A stretch of DNA of 64,000 nucleotides from Henriciella sp. AS95 (GTDB lineage Bacteria; Pseudomonadota; Alphaproteobacteria; Caulobacterales; Hyphomonadaceae): positions 2,046,001 to 2,110,000 of the forward strand of contig NZ_JBBMQM010000001.1 in the NCBI RefSeq assembly GCF_038900055.1, written 5' to 3'. The notes under the pieces were generated by a model, which was not told the DNA's origin, did no database searches, and saw only the letters and a list, made by a program, of their open reading frames with translations. A program made the position numbers and the translations under genes. The number at the start of each line of letters is the position of its first letter. Positions within the stretch are counted from its first letter, which is position 1. This document shows positions 25,496 to 35,175 of this stretch, piece by piece.

Positions 25496-26169
25496 TCCTC
25501 AAAGCCCAGGAATGTTGCCGCTTCGTCAACCGATTTGCGCGTCGAAACGACGGCATTCGCGGGGAAGCGATCATCCGGCCAGCCAATCGCGATACAGGTC
25601 TGGATGACCTGATCGTCCGGGATCTGCGCATGTTCGCGCACGACCGGGCTCTGCATGATGCCTTGCGAATTGATCACGCAGCCAAGCCCCTTCGACCAGG
25701 CCGTGTTCACAATGCAATTGACGACGCCGCCACAATCGAATGGCGGAATGTCGCCGCCCGCCAGCGCCTTGTCATAGGTGACGACGATACAGGCCGGCGC
25801 GTCGAACTGGCGGAAGCCGCGCAGCACCCAGTCCATCCGCTTTTCCTTGTCATGGCGCTCGATGCCCATCGCCTTGAAGAGTTGCACCGCAATGCCGACC
25901 TGACGTTCGCGATGAACCCCGTCATAGGCAGGCCCGGTGCGAAACTCGCGGCTGTCTGGGACGCCCGCAACATTGCGCTCGACATTGCCCTTGCGGATCT
26001 TGTCCAGCACCTCGCCAGTGCACACGAAGAAGTTCCAGGGCTGGGAATTGAGCGAGGTCGGCGCGCGCATCGCGATTTCCAGGATTTCGCGGATCAGCGC
26101 CTTCGGGACAGGCTTGTCGAGATAGCCCCGAATGCTCCGCCGCCCGCGTACGACCTCTTCATAGTCCAT
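25492..26169 (-). CDS. Nitroreductase family protein (1)
   Basis: FMN-dependent oxidoreductase of 225 residues. The N-terminal RRSIRGYLDKPVP and APTSLNSQPWNFFV near residue 37 are the FMN phosphate-binding features; the C-terminal IAIGWPDDRFPAN matches the family end. The ATG at 26169 opens this conserved block. Substrate could be nitroaromatics, quinones or enones. It resembles the second nitroreductase at 31054, and both belong to the same long subgroup with an RQFDAPACIVV/FRFFDAPVGVF segment. Confidence 0.88.
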   Translation of the reverse strand: MDYEEVVRGRRSIRGYLDKPVPKALIREILEIAMRAPTSLNSQPWNFFVCTGEVLDKIRKGNVERNVAGVPDSREFRTGPAYDGVHRERQVGIAVQLFKAMGIERHDKEKRMDWVLRGFRQFDAPACIVVTYDKALAGGDIPPFDCGGVVNCIVNTAWSKGLGCVINSQGIMQSPVVREHAQIPDDQVIQTCIAIGWPDDRFPANAVVSTRKSVDEAATFLGFED

Positions 26170-26309
26170 CCCGATTGTCTCCCGGTCATTTTTCTGTTTG
26201 GCGCAAGCTAGTGCGGTTCCGCAACGGTAGTCAAAGCTCTTGATGACATCATCCAAATCGGCTTCTAAACTGTTCTGGTCATTGCAGAATCCGGAAGGTG
26301 GGGCGGGGT

Positions 26310-27437
26310 ATGAAGAAGCAGTTTGCAGCGGGTCTGGCCGTGTCTGGGATTCTGGGGATCGCCGCGCCGGCGACCGCGCAGCAGCAGGATCCAATCCTTA
26401 CCATGTTCACCGTCAGCACGTACGGCCTCGCCGTCGATGAGCGGTGCCAGGTGTTCGACCATATCCAGTACGAAACAGCCAAGCACCTTCAACTCGTCAT
26501 GAGAACGGCCCTGAAGGACCGGGCGGGTGAGGCTGCCGTCAGCGCTGAAGAAGAGCGGCTGTCTGAGCTCGCCGCCGAAAACTGGACAGGCTGCCTGGCG
26601 CGGGAGTCCAATGCGTCCGAATGGCAAAACATCGATTCCGCCCGCTTCTATGTTGACGCCTTGATCGCGGCCCCCGGCGCCATGGATGCGTCGGTTGAGT
26701 CTTGTGCGCTCACCCGCGATGGCAAACCAATCCAGCGTTCCACAATGAGTGAAGCCAAGGCGATCGCCGATGCGCGCTATGCCGGAAAGCCAACTGAGAC
26801 CGACTATACCAACACTGTCACAGCCTTTGCGTCCCAGATGACAAAACAATGCATTGGCCAGGTGTTCTCCAGTGATCTCATCGGGCCGAAAACGCTGCAG
26901 GACCGCCAGGCCCTGAAGATGGAAGACGGCCCAAACAGCGTGCAGATCTACGGCGACTGGACGGCTTATAAATTCTTCAGCTTCGAGAGCCTTTCCGAGT
27001 TTGGGGTATCAGCCTATCGCACACCGGATCGGACCAGCGGACCACTCGTCGGCATCAGTCTCAAGGAGACCGGTTCCTACGATACTGTAGGCGTTCTGTA
27101 TGTGATGGCTGATGGCTCGCTGGAGGCTGTTATGCAGCACGAGCCCACCGGTCTGCAAATTCGGGACGAGGCCGGGAATGGCTACACCCTGCAGCCGGTT
27201 GGGCAGGTGTCTGAAGGTCCTCATGCCGGCCGTTTCAAATTCGTGCTGGACGCTGCCACGGCTGAGATGTTGATGGCGAACGCGAACGAGACAACCATTT
27301 CAATTCACGCCACCACGCCAGACGGCGAACCGGCGCACCAGTACCCCAGCTACAATGGGTTTCCGGGTAAGCTTCCTCTCTCGCGGCTAAAAGATGCGAT
27401 TGCATGGGCGAGTGTCCCCATCGCGCCGGATCTCTGA
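26310..27437 (+). CDS. Hypothetical exported protein
   Basis: Protein of 375 residues not recognised as a known family. The ATG at 26310 begins a Sec signal peptide ending at AtaAQ (about residue 24). The mature part has several Cys (near 45, 95, 132 and 180) that could form disulfides, suggesting periplasmic folding. The C-terminal third (about 215-375) looks beta-rich. It is divergent from nitroreductase 1 across 140 bp and lies 62 bp before the second DUF983 gene. No motif supports a function. Confidence 0.7.
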   Translation: MKKQFAAGLAVSGILGIAAPATAQQQDPILTMFTVSTYGLAVDERCQVFDHIQYETAKHLQLVMRTALKDRAGEAAVSAEEERLSELAAENWTGCLARESNASEWQNIDSARFYVDALIAAPGAMDASVESCALTRDGKPIQRSTMSEAKAIADARYAGKPTETDYTNTVTAFASQMTKQCIGQVFSSDLIGPKTLQDRQALKMEDGPNSVQIYGDWTAYKFFSFESLSEFGVSAYRTPDRTSGPLVGISLKETGSYDTVGVLYVMADGSLEAVMQHEPTGLQIRDEAGNGYTLQPVGQVSEGPHAGRFKFVLDAATAEMLMANANETTISIHATTPDGEPAHQYPSYNGFPGKLPLSRLKDAIAWASVPIAPDL

Positions 27438-27499
27438 TTTCCGACCTGTGCGCCTCTGTCTCACTTCCTTCGAGGACCAGTCATCCCGATGTTTCGGGC

Positions 27500-27901
27500 A
27501 TGTACGAAGATCCGATAAAACGTGGACTGAAGGGGCGTTGCGCGCGCTGCGGCGAAGGCAAGCTGTTTCGGTCTTACCTGAAATTTCATGACGAGTGTCC
27601 CGCCTGTGAGCAGGACTTTGGCGTCGCCGACACGGCAGATGGCCCGGCCTTCTTTGTCGGCTTCCTGGTCCTGATCCTGTTCGCGCCGTTCTACTTCATT
27701 CTGCCGATCGTCGACGTGGGACTTGTGACCAAGGTCCTTCTCTGGATCGTGTTGCTATCGACGATGTTTGGACTGGTTCTGGCGCTGCTGCCGCTGTTCA
27801 AGGGTGTCCTGTTCAATCTTCAGCTGCGACACCGGGCTGAAGAAGCCAAATGGGAAAGCACCGGCCGCCACGGCACGCCCCCGAATAAACGGAAAAACTG
27901 A
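27500..27901 (+). CDS. DUF983 family membrane protein (copy 2)
   Basis: Protein of 133 residues with CARCGEGKLF near residue 14 and CPACEQDFG near 33 as the two CxxC pairs, then two strong hydrophobic helices (about 50-75 and 80-105). It shares the family layout and GxCxRCGEGxLFxxYL motif with the gene at 25106, but the sequences are clearly diverged, so the pair is an old duplication or separate acquisitions. The ATG at 27500 is chosen because the protein homology begins there; upstream residues of the open frame overlap the previous gene. Confidence 0.83.
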   Translation: MYEDPIKRGLKGRCARCGEGKLFRSYLKFHDECPACEQDFGVADTADGPAFFVGFLVLILFAPFYFILPIVDVGLVTKVLLWIVLLSTMFGLVLALLPLFKGVLFNLQLRHRAEEAKWESTGRHGTPPNKRKN

Positions 27902-27938
27902 AGCTGCCCTGTCGGTCGCCTCGAATAGATTGGTTGGG

Positions 27939-27975
27939 ATAGAGTAGGTCTATAGTCAAGCCAAGAGATTTCGAT
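27939..27975 (+). promoter_or_regulatory. OxyR-like operator upstream of katG
   Basis: ATAG-N7-CTAT at 27939-27953 is a perfect match to one half of the OxyR pattern, and after the expected 7-bp gap a weaker half, CCAA-N7-CGAT, lies at 27961-27975. The site is 75-110 bp upstream of the katG start, where OxyR activates catalase genes in other bacteria. No oxyR gene is in the window. Confidence 0.5.
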
Positions 27976-27986
27976 TGGTTCTATAG

Positions 27987-30242
<2,256 letters not shown>

Positions 30243-30276
30243 AGTCTAGCTGACCAGAAATGGTCTTCTTCGATGG

Positions 30277-30306
30277 CGGCGTTTCGGATGTCCGGGACGC
30301 CGTTTT
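30277..30306 (+). terminator. Rho-independent terminator of katG
   Basis: CGGCGT at 30277-30282 pairs with ACGCCG at 30297-30302 and the inner bases extend the stem with GC and GT pairs; TTTT follows at 30303-30306. It starts 35 bp after the katG stop. Confidence 0.8.
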
Positions 30307-30340
30307 CGCATCTTTAACGGCTGTCGTTCGCATTGACCTG

Positions 30341-30384
30341 AAATCGGCCTGTAATCGGCCCGGTATCGGCCTAAAATCGGCCTG
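30341..30384. repeat. Four tandem 11-bp repeats after katG
   Basis: Four direct copies of an 11-bp unit (AAATCGGCCTG and close variants, core ATCGGCC) lie head to tail downstream of the katG terminator and 20 bp beyond the DUF1287 stop codon. Each unit spans about one helical turn, so the cores face the same side of the DNA. No adjacent gene starts here, so the role is unclear. Confidence 0.75.
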
Positions 30385-30405
30385 CCGAAATTCGGGGAAA
30401 TGAGC

Positions 30406-30999
30406 TCAGGCGACAGGCGGAAAAAATCGAAAACGTCGCTCATTTTCGAAGCGGCCGATCAGACGCTCTTCTCGCGCGCCAAGTCCGATATTGTGGATCA
30501 CATAAGGCTCGCCCCAGCTCATCTTCCTGTCGGATATGATTGCGATATGAGGCAGGGATCGATCGACGCGGCAGGTCAGCAGGTCACCCGGCTGCCAGTC
30601 ATCCGCCGGCAGCTCCACTGCGTTGCGAACAAGCCAGGTTTCAAGGTTTGGCACCCGCCGGTGATCGATGTTGCGGTCAGTGCGCGACAGGCCCCAGCTT
30701 GTTGGATATTTGTTGAAGTTGGCGCGCATGTCTTCATGGATGGATTTCTGAAAATCGTAACCGAACGCATCGCGATAAGCGCGAATTACGACATCAATGC
30801 ACACGCCCGATTCGCGCGGAACATCCCCGCCGGGGTAGTCGAGCCGCACATAGGCCGGGTCATAATCGATCGTTACCCCAATCTGTCGCCGCGCCGCCGC
30901 AACCAGTTGAGTTGATTGAGGAAAAGCCCTCCAGCCGGTATTGTTGGCTGCCAATGGAAGCGCGCCCAGACTGGCCATAAATGCTCTCCTCGTCCTCAT
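30406..30999 (-). CDS. DUF1287 domain protein, exported
   Basis: Protein of 197 residues. The N-terminus (RTRRAFMAS, then a hydrophobic stretch to about 18) looks like a Tat-type signal, and tatABC lies in this window. The body carries the DUF1287 hallmarks: CIDVVIRAYRDAFGYDFQ near residue 70, YPTSWGLSRTDRNIDHRRVPNL near 100, and PHIAIISD near 155. The fold is thought to be related to NlpC/P60 hydrolases (Cys-His), and the Cys67 and His155 positions would fit, but activity is not shown. It converges with katG. Confidence 0.82.
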   Translation of the reverse strand: MRTRRAFMASLGALPLAANNTGWRAFPQSTQLVAAARRQIGVTIDYDPAYVRLDYPGGDVPRESGVCIDVVIRAYRDAFGYDFQKSIHEDMRANFNKYPTSWGLSRTDRNIDHRRVPNLETWLVRNAVELPADDWQPGDLLTCRVDRSLPHIAIISDRKMSWGEPYVIHNIGLGAREERLIGRFENERRFRFFPPVA

Positions 31000-31053
31000 G
31001 GGAATCGAGATTGGCCAGAGGTTGCGGCGCGAATGCGGCGCAGATCGGGCTTT

Positions 31054-31725
31054 TTAAAACCCTTTCAGTTCTGCGACCTCCGATAACTCAGCGCGCTCAG
31101 CCCGAAGCGAGTTCACCGGATGGTCGGGATCGGGATAGCCAAGCGCCATGCCGCAATAGAGCATCTCGGTCTCGCCGAGGCTGAAATGCTGCTTCAGCGT
31201 CGGACGAAGCATGGCCCAGCATTCCTGGAAGCAGGTGCCCCAACCGCGCTCTTCGGCCAGCAGGGCGAGCGTCTGCATATACATGCCGGTATGGGCCCAC
31301 TGACCGTGGCCCATCCGCTCGTCGATCACGAAGAACACCCCGACAGGGGCATCGAAGAAGCGGAAGTTGCGGGCGAACCATTGTCGGCGCGCTGGTTTGT
31401 CTTCGCGCGGAATGCCGAGCGTTTCGTACATCATCTCGCCAACCTTGCGGCGGCGTGCTTCGTGCGGCTCCCAAAGATCCTTCGGATAAATCAGCCGGTC
31501 CGTTGGTTCGCCGCGAGGATTGTCAGCCAGCGCTTTCTGACAGGTTTCGATCACATCCTGCATCGCGTCACCGGTCACCACGATGACCCGCCAGGGCTGT
31601 GTGTTGCCGCCCGATGGGGCACGCTGGGCTGCGGTCAGCCAGTCGCGAATGTCAGCTTCGGGAATCGGTTTGTCGAGAAAGGCGCGCGTCGAGATACGCT
31701 GATCAACAGCTTGCGATACATCCAT
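31054..31725 (-). CDS. Nitroreductase family protein (2)
   Basis: FMN oxidoreductase of 223 residues. QRISTRAFLDKPIP near residue 8 and APSGGNTQPWRVIVV near 35 form the FMN site; ALGYPDPDHPVN closes the family domain. The ATG at 31725 starts the conserved block; the frame upstream to 31869 overlaps the divergent SulP gene start and is not used. It is a paralogue of the nitroreductase at 25492. Substrate is unknown. Confidence 0.88.
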   Translation of the reverse strand: MDVSQAVDQRISTRAFLDKPIPEADIRDWLTAAQRAPSGGNTQPWRVIVVTGDAMQDVIETCQKALADNPRGEPTDRLIYPKDLWEPHEARRRKVGEMMYETLGIPREDKPARRQWFARNFRFFDAPVGVFFVIDERMGHGQWAHTGMYMQTLALLAEERGWGTCFQECWAMLRPTLKQHFSLGETEMLYCGMALGYPDPDHPVNSLRAERAELSEVAELKGF

Positions 31726-31850
31726 CTGAAGTCTCCCCTGAATTCGCGACTCAAATAGGTGCGCGACGTTGGGGAAGGGAAGGGCGCGCAGCGGAAAATT
31801 CTGCGCAGGCAAGCCGCAGTGCCGAGACATCCAGGCCGTGCTAGTGAGCC

Positions 31851-33122
31851 ATGTCCATGCGCAAGCCAAAAATCCTCACGACGATCAGGGAATATTCCTG
31901 GTCAATCTTTCTCGCCGACCTGATGGCCGGTCTGACGGTCGCCCTGGTAGCGCTGCCGCTCAGCCTGGCCATTGCCATTGCGTCTGGCGCTGACCCGGGC
32001 AAGGGGCTGGTCACCGCGATCGTCGCGGGCTTCTTCATTTCATTGCTTGGTGGATCCCGCGTCCAGATCGGCGGACCGACGGGCGCCTTCATTGTCGTCG
32101 TCTTCGGTGTGATTGCGGAGCACGGCTATGATGGCCTTGTCCTGGCGACCTTCATGGCGGGGCTGATCCTGCTGGTGGCCGGGTGGCTCAGGGCGGGGCG
32201 GCTTATCGCCTTCATCCCGGAAGCGGTCGTCAATGGCTTTACCATCGGTATCGCCATCATCATCGCGGCGAGCCAGATCAGCGACTTTTTTGGCCTCACC
32301 GTGTCCCATATGCCGGCGGACTTCCTTGAAAAACTTCCTGTCCTGTGGGACGCGCGTGAGACGATGAATCTCGCCGCGCTCGGTATCGCGCTGGTGACGC
32401 TTGTCCTGATCATCGGCCTGCGCAGGCTCGCGCCGAAATATCCCGGCCTTGTCGTTGCTGTTGGCGTCGGCTCGGCGGCTGTGGCGCTGATGAATCTTCC
32501 GGTCGATACGCTCTTCTCGCGGTTTGGCGCGCTGCCAAACCAATTGCCGATGCCGCAGCTGCCGGACATCAGCTGGGACCGGCTGGTGGAGCTTCTGCCA
32601 TCAGCGATCATCATCGCATTCCTCGCCGGTGTGGAGTCGCTCCTCTCCGCCATGGTCGCTGACCGGATGATTGGCGGCCATCACCGCCCGAACGCCGAGC
32701 TGACCGCGCAGGGGGCCGCGAACATCGCCTCATCGCTCTTCGGCGGCCTTCCGGCCACAGGCGCAATCGCCCGCACCGCAACTAATGTGCGCGCTGGCGG
32801 GAAGACACCCGTCGCAGGGATCGTTCACGCGCTGGTGATCCTGCTCATCATGGTGGCGGCCGCGCCACTTGCCGGCTACCTCGCTTTGCCGGCGCTGGCA
32901 GCCCTGCTAGTGATGACGGCCTGGAATATGACTGAACCGCACAAATGGAATGAATACGCCAGGGCGCGAAAGAGCGATCTGGCGCTCCTACTCCTGACCA
33001 TGGTGTTGACGGTTCTTGTCGACTTGACGGTTGCCATTGGTGTCGGCGTGGCCGTCGGACTCGCCCTGCGACTCAGCCGCCGTGACACGGATGAGAGCGA
33101 TTGGAGGACGCCGGAACGCTAG
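31851..33122 (+). CDS. SulP family anion transporter lacking a STAS domain
   Basis: Membrane protein of 423 residues with about eleven hydrophobic segments. ADLMAGLTVALVALPLSLAIAIASG near residue 25, the GGSRVQIGGPTGAFIVVV anion-site region near 70 and ATGAIARTATNVRAGGKTP near 305 are SulP signatures. Typical members are 500-600 residues with a cytoplasmic STAS domain; here the frame stops right after the last helix (RLSRRDTDESDW), so STAS is absent. It may carry sulfate, bicarbonate or a dicarboxylate. It is divergent from nitroreductase 2. Confidence 0.87.
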   Translation: MSMRKPKILTTIREYSWSIFLADLMAGLTVALVALPLSLAIAIASGADPGKGLVTAIVAGFFISLLGGSRVQIGGPTGAFIVVVFGVIAEHGYDGLVLATFMAGLILLVAGWLRAGRLIAFIPEAVVNGFTIGIAIIIAASQISDFFGLTVSHMPADFLEKLPVLWDARETMNLAALGIALVTLVLIIGLRRLAPKYPGLVVAVGVGSAAVALMNLPVDTLFSRFGALPNQLPMPQLPDISWDRLVELLPSAIIIAFLAGVESLLSAMVADRMIGGHHRPNAELTAQGAANIASSLFGGLPATGAIARTATNVRAGGKTPVAGIVHALVILLIMVAAAPLAGYLALPALAALLVMTAWNMTEPHKWNEYARARKSDLALLLLTMVLTVLVDLTVAIGVGVAVGLALRLSRRDTDESDWRTPER

Positions 33123-33202
33123 AGCGAAGCCCTCATACACGAGCGGCAGCCAGTCATACTGGTCGGATTTTGATTGACCATGAGCTAACACATTAGTAGT
33201 AA

Positions 33203-33214
33203 GTGAGCGCTCAC
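33203..33214. promoter_or_regulatory. 12-bp perfect palindrome, LacI/TetR-type operator candidate
   Basis: GTGAGCGCTCAC is a perfect 12-bp palindrome, flanked AA and AT, ending 14 bp before the ATG of the small membrane protein. It is the same core as the idealised symmetric lac operator and resembles TetR-family sites. No repressor gene is adjacent. Confidence 0.5.
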
Positions 33215-33228
33215 ATTGAGGAAGGGCT

Positions 33229-33543
33229 ATGACCCTGAAGACCAGGAAATCGGGTTTGTCTACAACAGGCATTCTCGCGACGTTTTTAGGACCGACCGTG
33301 TTGTTTGTAACAGGAGGCCTCATCGTTGTTCTGGGATGTTGTAACGGAGGTATGAGTTATGTGGCCGATCAGCTTGGCTATTTGCTCTGGCTGCCATTCT
33401 CACTCTTTTTTGGTGGTTGGATTATTGCGGCAGTAAGTTTGGCGTTCGTCAGCACATCAACAACCAGGCTCATTGGAACATGTACAAATTGCCTTACGAT
33501 TGCCGCTCTGGCTGCGCTTGCGTACGTGCTATCGCAAACGTAA
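33229..33543 (+). CDS. Small hypothetical membrane protein, three helices
   Basis: Protein of 104 residues with three hydrophobic stretches (about 16-40, 47-73 and 80-102) and no recognised family. Cysteines occur as CCNGG near residue 37 and TCTNC near 86. GAGGAAGG lies just upstream of the ATG, and a perfect palindrome sits just before that. Its base and codon use is visibly more AT-rich than the flanking genes, which suggests recent acquisition. Confidence 0.6.
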   Translation: MTLKTRKSGLSTTGILATFLGPTVLFVTGGLIVVLGCCNGGMSYVADQLGYLLWLPFSLFFGGWIIAAVSLAFVSTSTTRLIGTCTNCLTIAALAALAYVLSQT

Positions 33544-33559
33544 CTTAGGCAAAATTGGC

Positions 33560-33886
33560 CTAGAGCGAAAAGCTCGTCCCGCAGCCGCACGCGGCCGTTG
33601 CATTCGGATTGTTGATCTTGAAGGCCGCGCCGATCAGCTCGGTCGAGAAGTCGATTTCCGAGCCGCGCATGAACTCCATGCTCATCTCGTCTATCAGCAC
33701 CTGCGCGCCGTCACGTTCGACCACAATGTCGTCCTCATTGCGGGTATCCTCAAGATCGAACTTGTAGGAGAAGCCGGAGCAGCCGCCGCCTTCAACGGAG
33801 ACGCGAAGGAAGTCTTTGTCAGACTGTTTCGCCAGAATCGTTTTAATGCGCTGGGCAGCTGAGGAAGAGAGAGTGACGTCGGTCAT
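33560..33886 (-). CDS. erpA: Iron-sulfur cluster insertion protein (ErpA/A-type carrier)
   Basis: A-type Fe-S carrier of 108 residues. The three conserved Cys are in GGCSGFSY near residue 36 and ACGCG near 101, the usual CX(n)CGCG arrangement. It delivers Fe-S clusters to apoproteins in the cytoplasm. The ATG at 33886 overlaps the dgt ATG in a shared CATG; a TTG at 33895 is an alternative start. Head-to-head erpA and dgt genes are a common alphaproteobacterial arrangement. Confidence 0.88.
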   Translation of the reverse strand: MTDVTLSSSAAQRIKTILAKQSDKDFLRVSVEGGGCSGFSYKFDLEDTRNEDDIVVERDGAQVLIDEMSMEFMRGSEIDFSTELIGAAFKINNPNATAACGCGTSFSL

Positions 33887-35087
33887 GTCGAACAAGATAG
33901 GAAAGCCTGCGCTCCCTGAAAAGAGAGCCGTGTTTGCGACGCTGTGGGAAAACTCTCGCGGCCGGTTCCATGATGAGGCGGAATCTGCAACGCGTACGCC
34001 GTTTCAGCGGGATCGCGACCGGATCATTCATTCCTCCGGATTTCGTCGTTTGAAGCAGAAAACGCAGGTTTTTGTGGCCCATGAGGGCGACCATTACCGC
34101 ACGCGGCTCACCCATTCGCTGGAAGTGGCCCAGATCGCGCGGTCGGTCGCTCGTCGTCTCGGGGTGGACGAAGACCTCGCCGAAGCCATGGCGCTTGCGC
34201 ATGATCTGGGGCATCCGCCCTTTGGTCATGCAGGCGAGGACCAGCTCGATGAGAGCATGCACGACTATGAAGGCTTTGATCACAATGCGCAGACGCTCCG
34301 CGTGGTGACCCGGCTTGAGCAAAGATATCCGACGTTTGATGGCCTGAACCTCACCTGGGAAATGCTGGAAGGACTGGTGAAGCATAACGGGCCGCTGGTG
34401 ACGGCGGATAATCCGATTTCTTCCCTGCCAGCCGCCTTCAGGGACTTTCCGTATCTGGAAAAACTTGAGCTGGATCAATTCGCCGGTCCTGAGGCGCAAG
34501 TTGCTGCGCTGGCCGACGACATCGCCTATAACAATCATGATATCGACGATGGCATCGCCGCGGGTCTTTTCACCATTGATGACATGCTGGGCATACCGCT
34601 CGTCGGCGATGTCTTTCGCGGCGTGCGCTTGGAACACCCGGTGCTCGATACGCAGCGCACGGTCTATGAAGCCGTTCGTCAGCTGATCGGCCTGTGGATT
34701 GATGATCTCATCACCGAAACCCAGCGCCGGGTCGAGAAATATCAGCCAGACTCGGCTGCCGCCGTTCGCGCGCTTCCAGAACCGCTGGTTGCCTTTTCCG
34801 AAGAATTCGACGCCCAGCAGCGCGCGCTACGCGCTTTCCTCTATGAGCGCATGTACAAGCACTACAAGGTCAACCGGATGCGTAGCCAGGCAAAGCGGGT
34901 CCTGAAGGAGCTGTTCGACCTCTTCTTGCAGGAACCAGACATCCTACCGCCGCCGCTGCGACAGGATGCCGAGCAGGCGCCCAAAGAGCGCCGTGCCCGT
35001 CTTGTCTGCGACTACATCGCTGGAATGACTGACAATTATGCGATCGACCTGCATCGCAAGGTCTTCAACCTGGAAAGCATGATCTGA
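33885..35087 (+). CDS. dgt: Deoxyguanosinetriphosphate triphosphohydrolase-like protein
   Basis: HD-domain dNTPase of 400 residues. TRLTHSLEVAQIARS near residue 70 supplies the first metal His, HDLGHPPFGHAGE near 103 the HD pair, and NHDIDDGI near 216 the distal Asp. RTPFQRDRDRIIHSSGFRRLKQKTQV is the typical N-terminal block. It hydrolyses dNTPs to the deoxynucleoside and triphosphate, affecting dNTP pools. The ribosome site GAGGAAGAGAG lies inside the opposite erpA reading frame because the two start codons share CATG. Confidence 0.92.
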   Translation: MSNKIGKPALPEKRAVFATLWENSRGRFHDEAESATRTPFQRDRDRIIHSSGFRRLKQKTQVFVAHEGDHYRTRLTHSLEVAQIARSVARRLGVDEDLAEAMALAHDLGHPPFGHAGEDQLDESMHDYEGFDHNAQTLRVVTRLEQRYPTFDGLNLTWEMLEGLVKHNGPLVTADNPISSLPAAFRDFPYLEKLELDQFAGPEAQVAALADDIAYNNHDIDDGIAAGLFTIDDMLGIPLVGDVFRGVRLEHPVLDTQRTVYEAVRQLIGLWIDDLITETQRRVEKYQPDSAAAVRALPEPLVAFSEEFDAQQRALRAFLYERMYKHYKVNRMRSQAKRVLKELFDLFLQEPDILPPPLRQDAEQAPKERRARLVCDYIAGMTDNYAIDLHRKVFNLESMI

Positions 35088-35111
35088 GGGGTAGGCGCCT
35101 GTCTTCGGTCC

Positions 35112-35130
35112 GATTCAACGATCGTTAACG
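35112..35130. promoter_or_regulatory. Overlapping palindromes with a GANTC site before the SPOR gene
   Basis: GATTC (35112-35116) is followed by the palindrome AACGATCGTT (35117-35126), which overlaps CGTTAACG (35123-35130). They lie 45-65 bp before the SPOR gene. GANTC is the CcrM methylation site in Caulobacter relatives. This could be a cell-cycle-type promoter element, but the evidence is weak. Confidence 0.25.
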
Positions 35131-35175
35131 AAACGCGCCTTAATCTTAACCAAAGACCATTTCATCAAGGGGCTG

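Noticed and set aside
35123-35151. CtrA binding site (TTAA-N7-TTAA) before the SPOR gene
   Set aside because: TTAA cores are present but spaced by 11 and 2 bases rather than 7.
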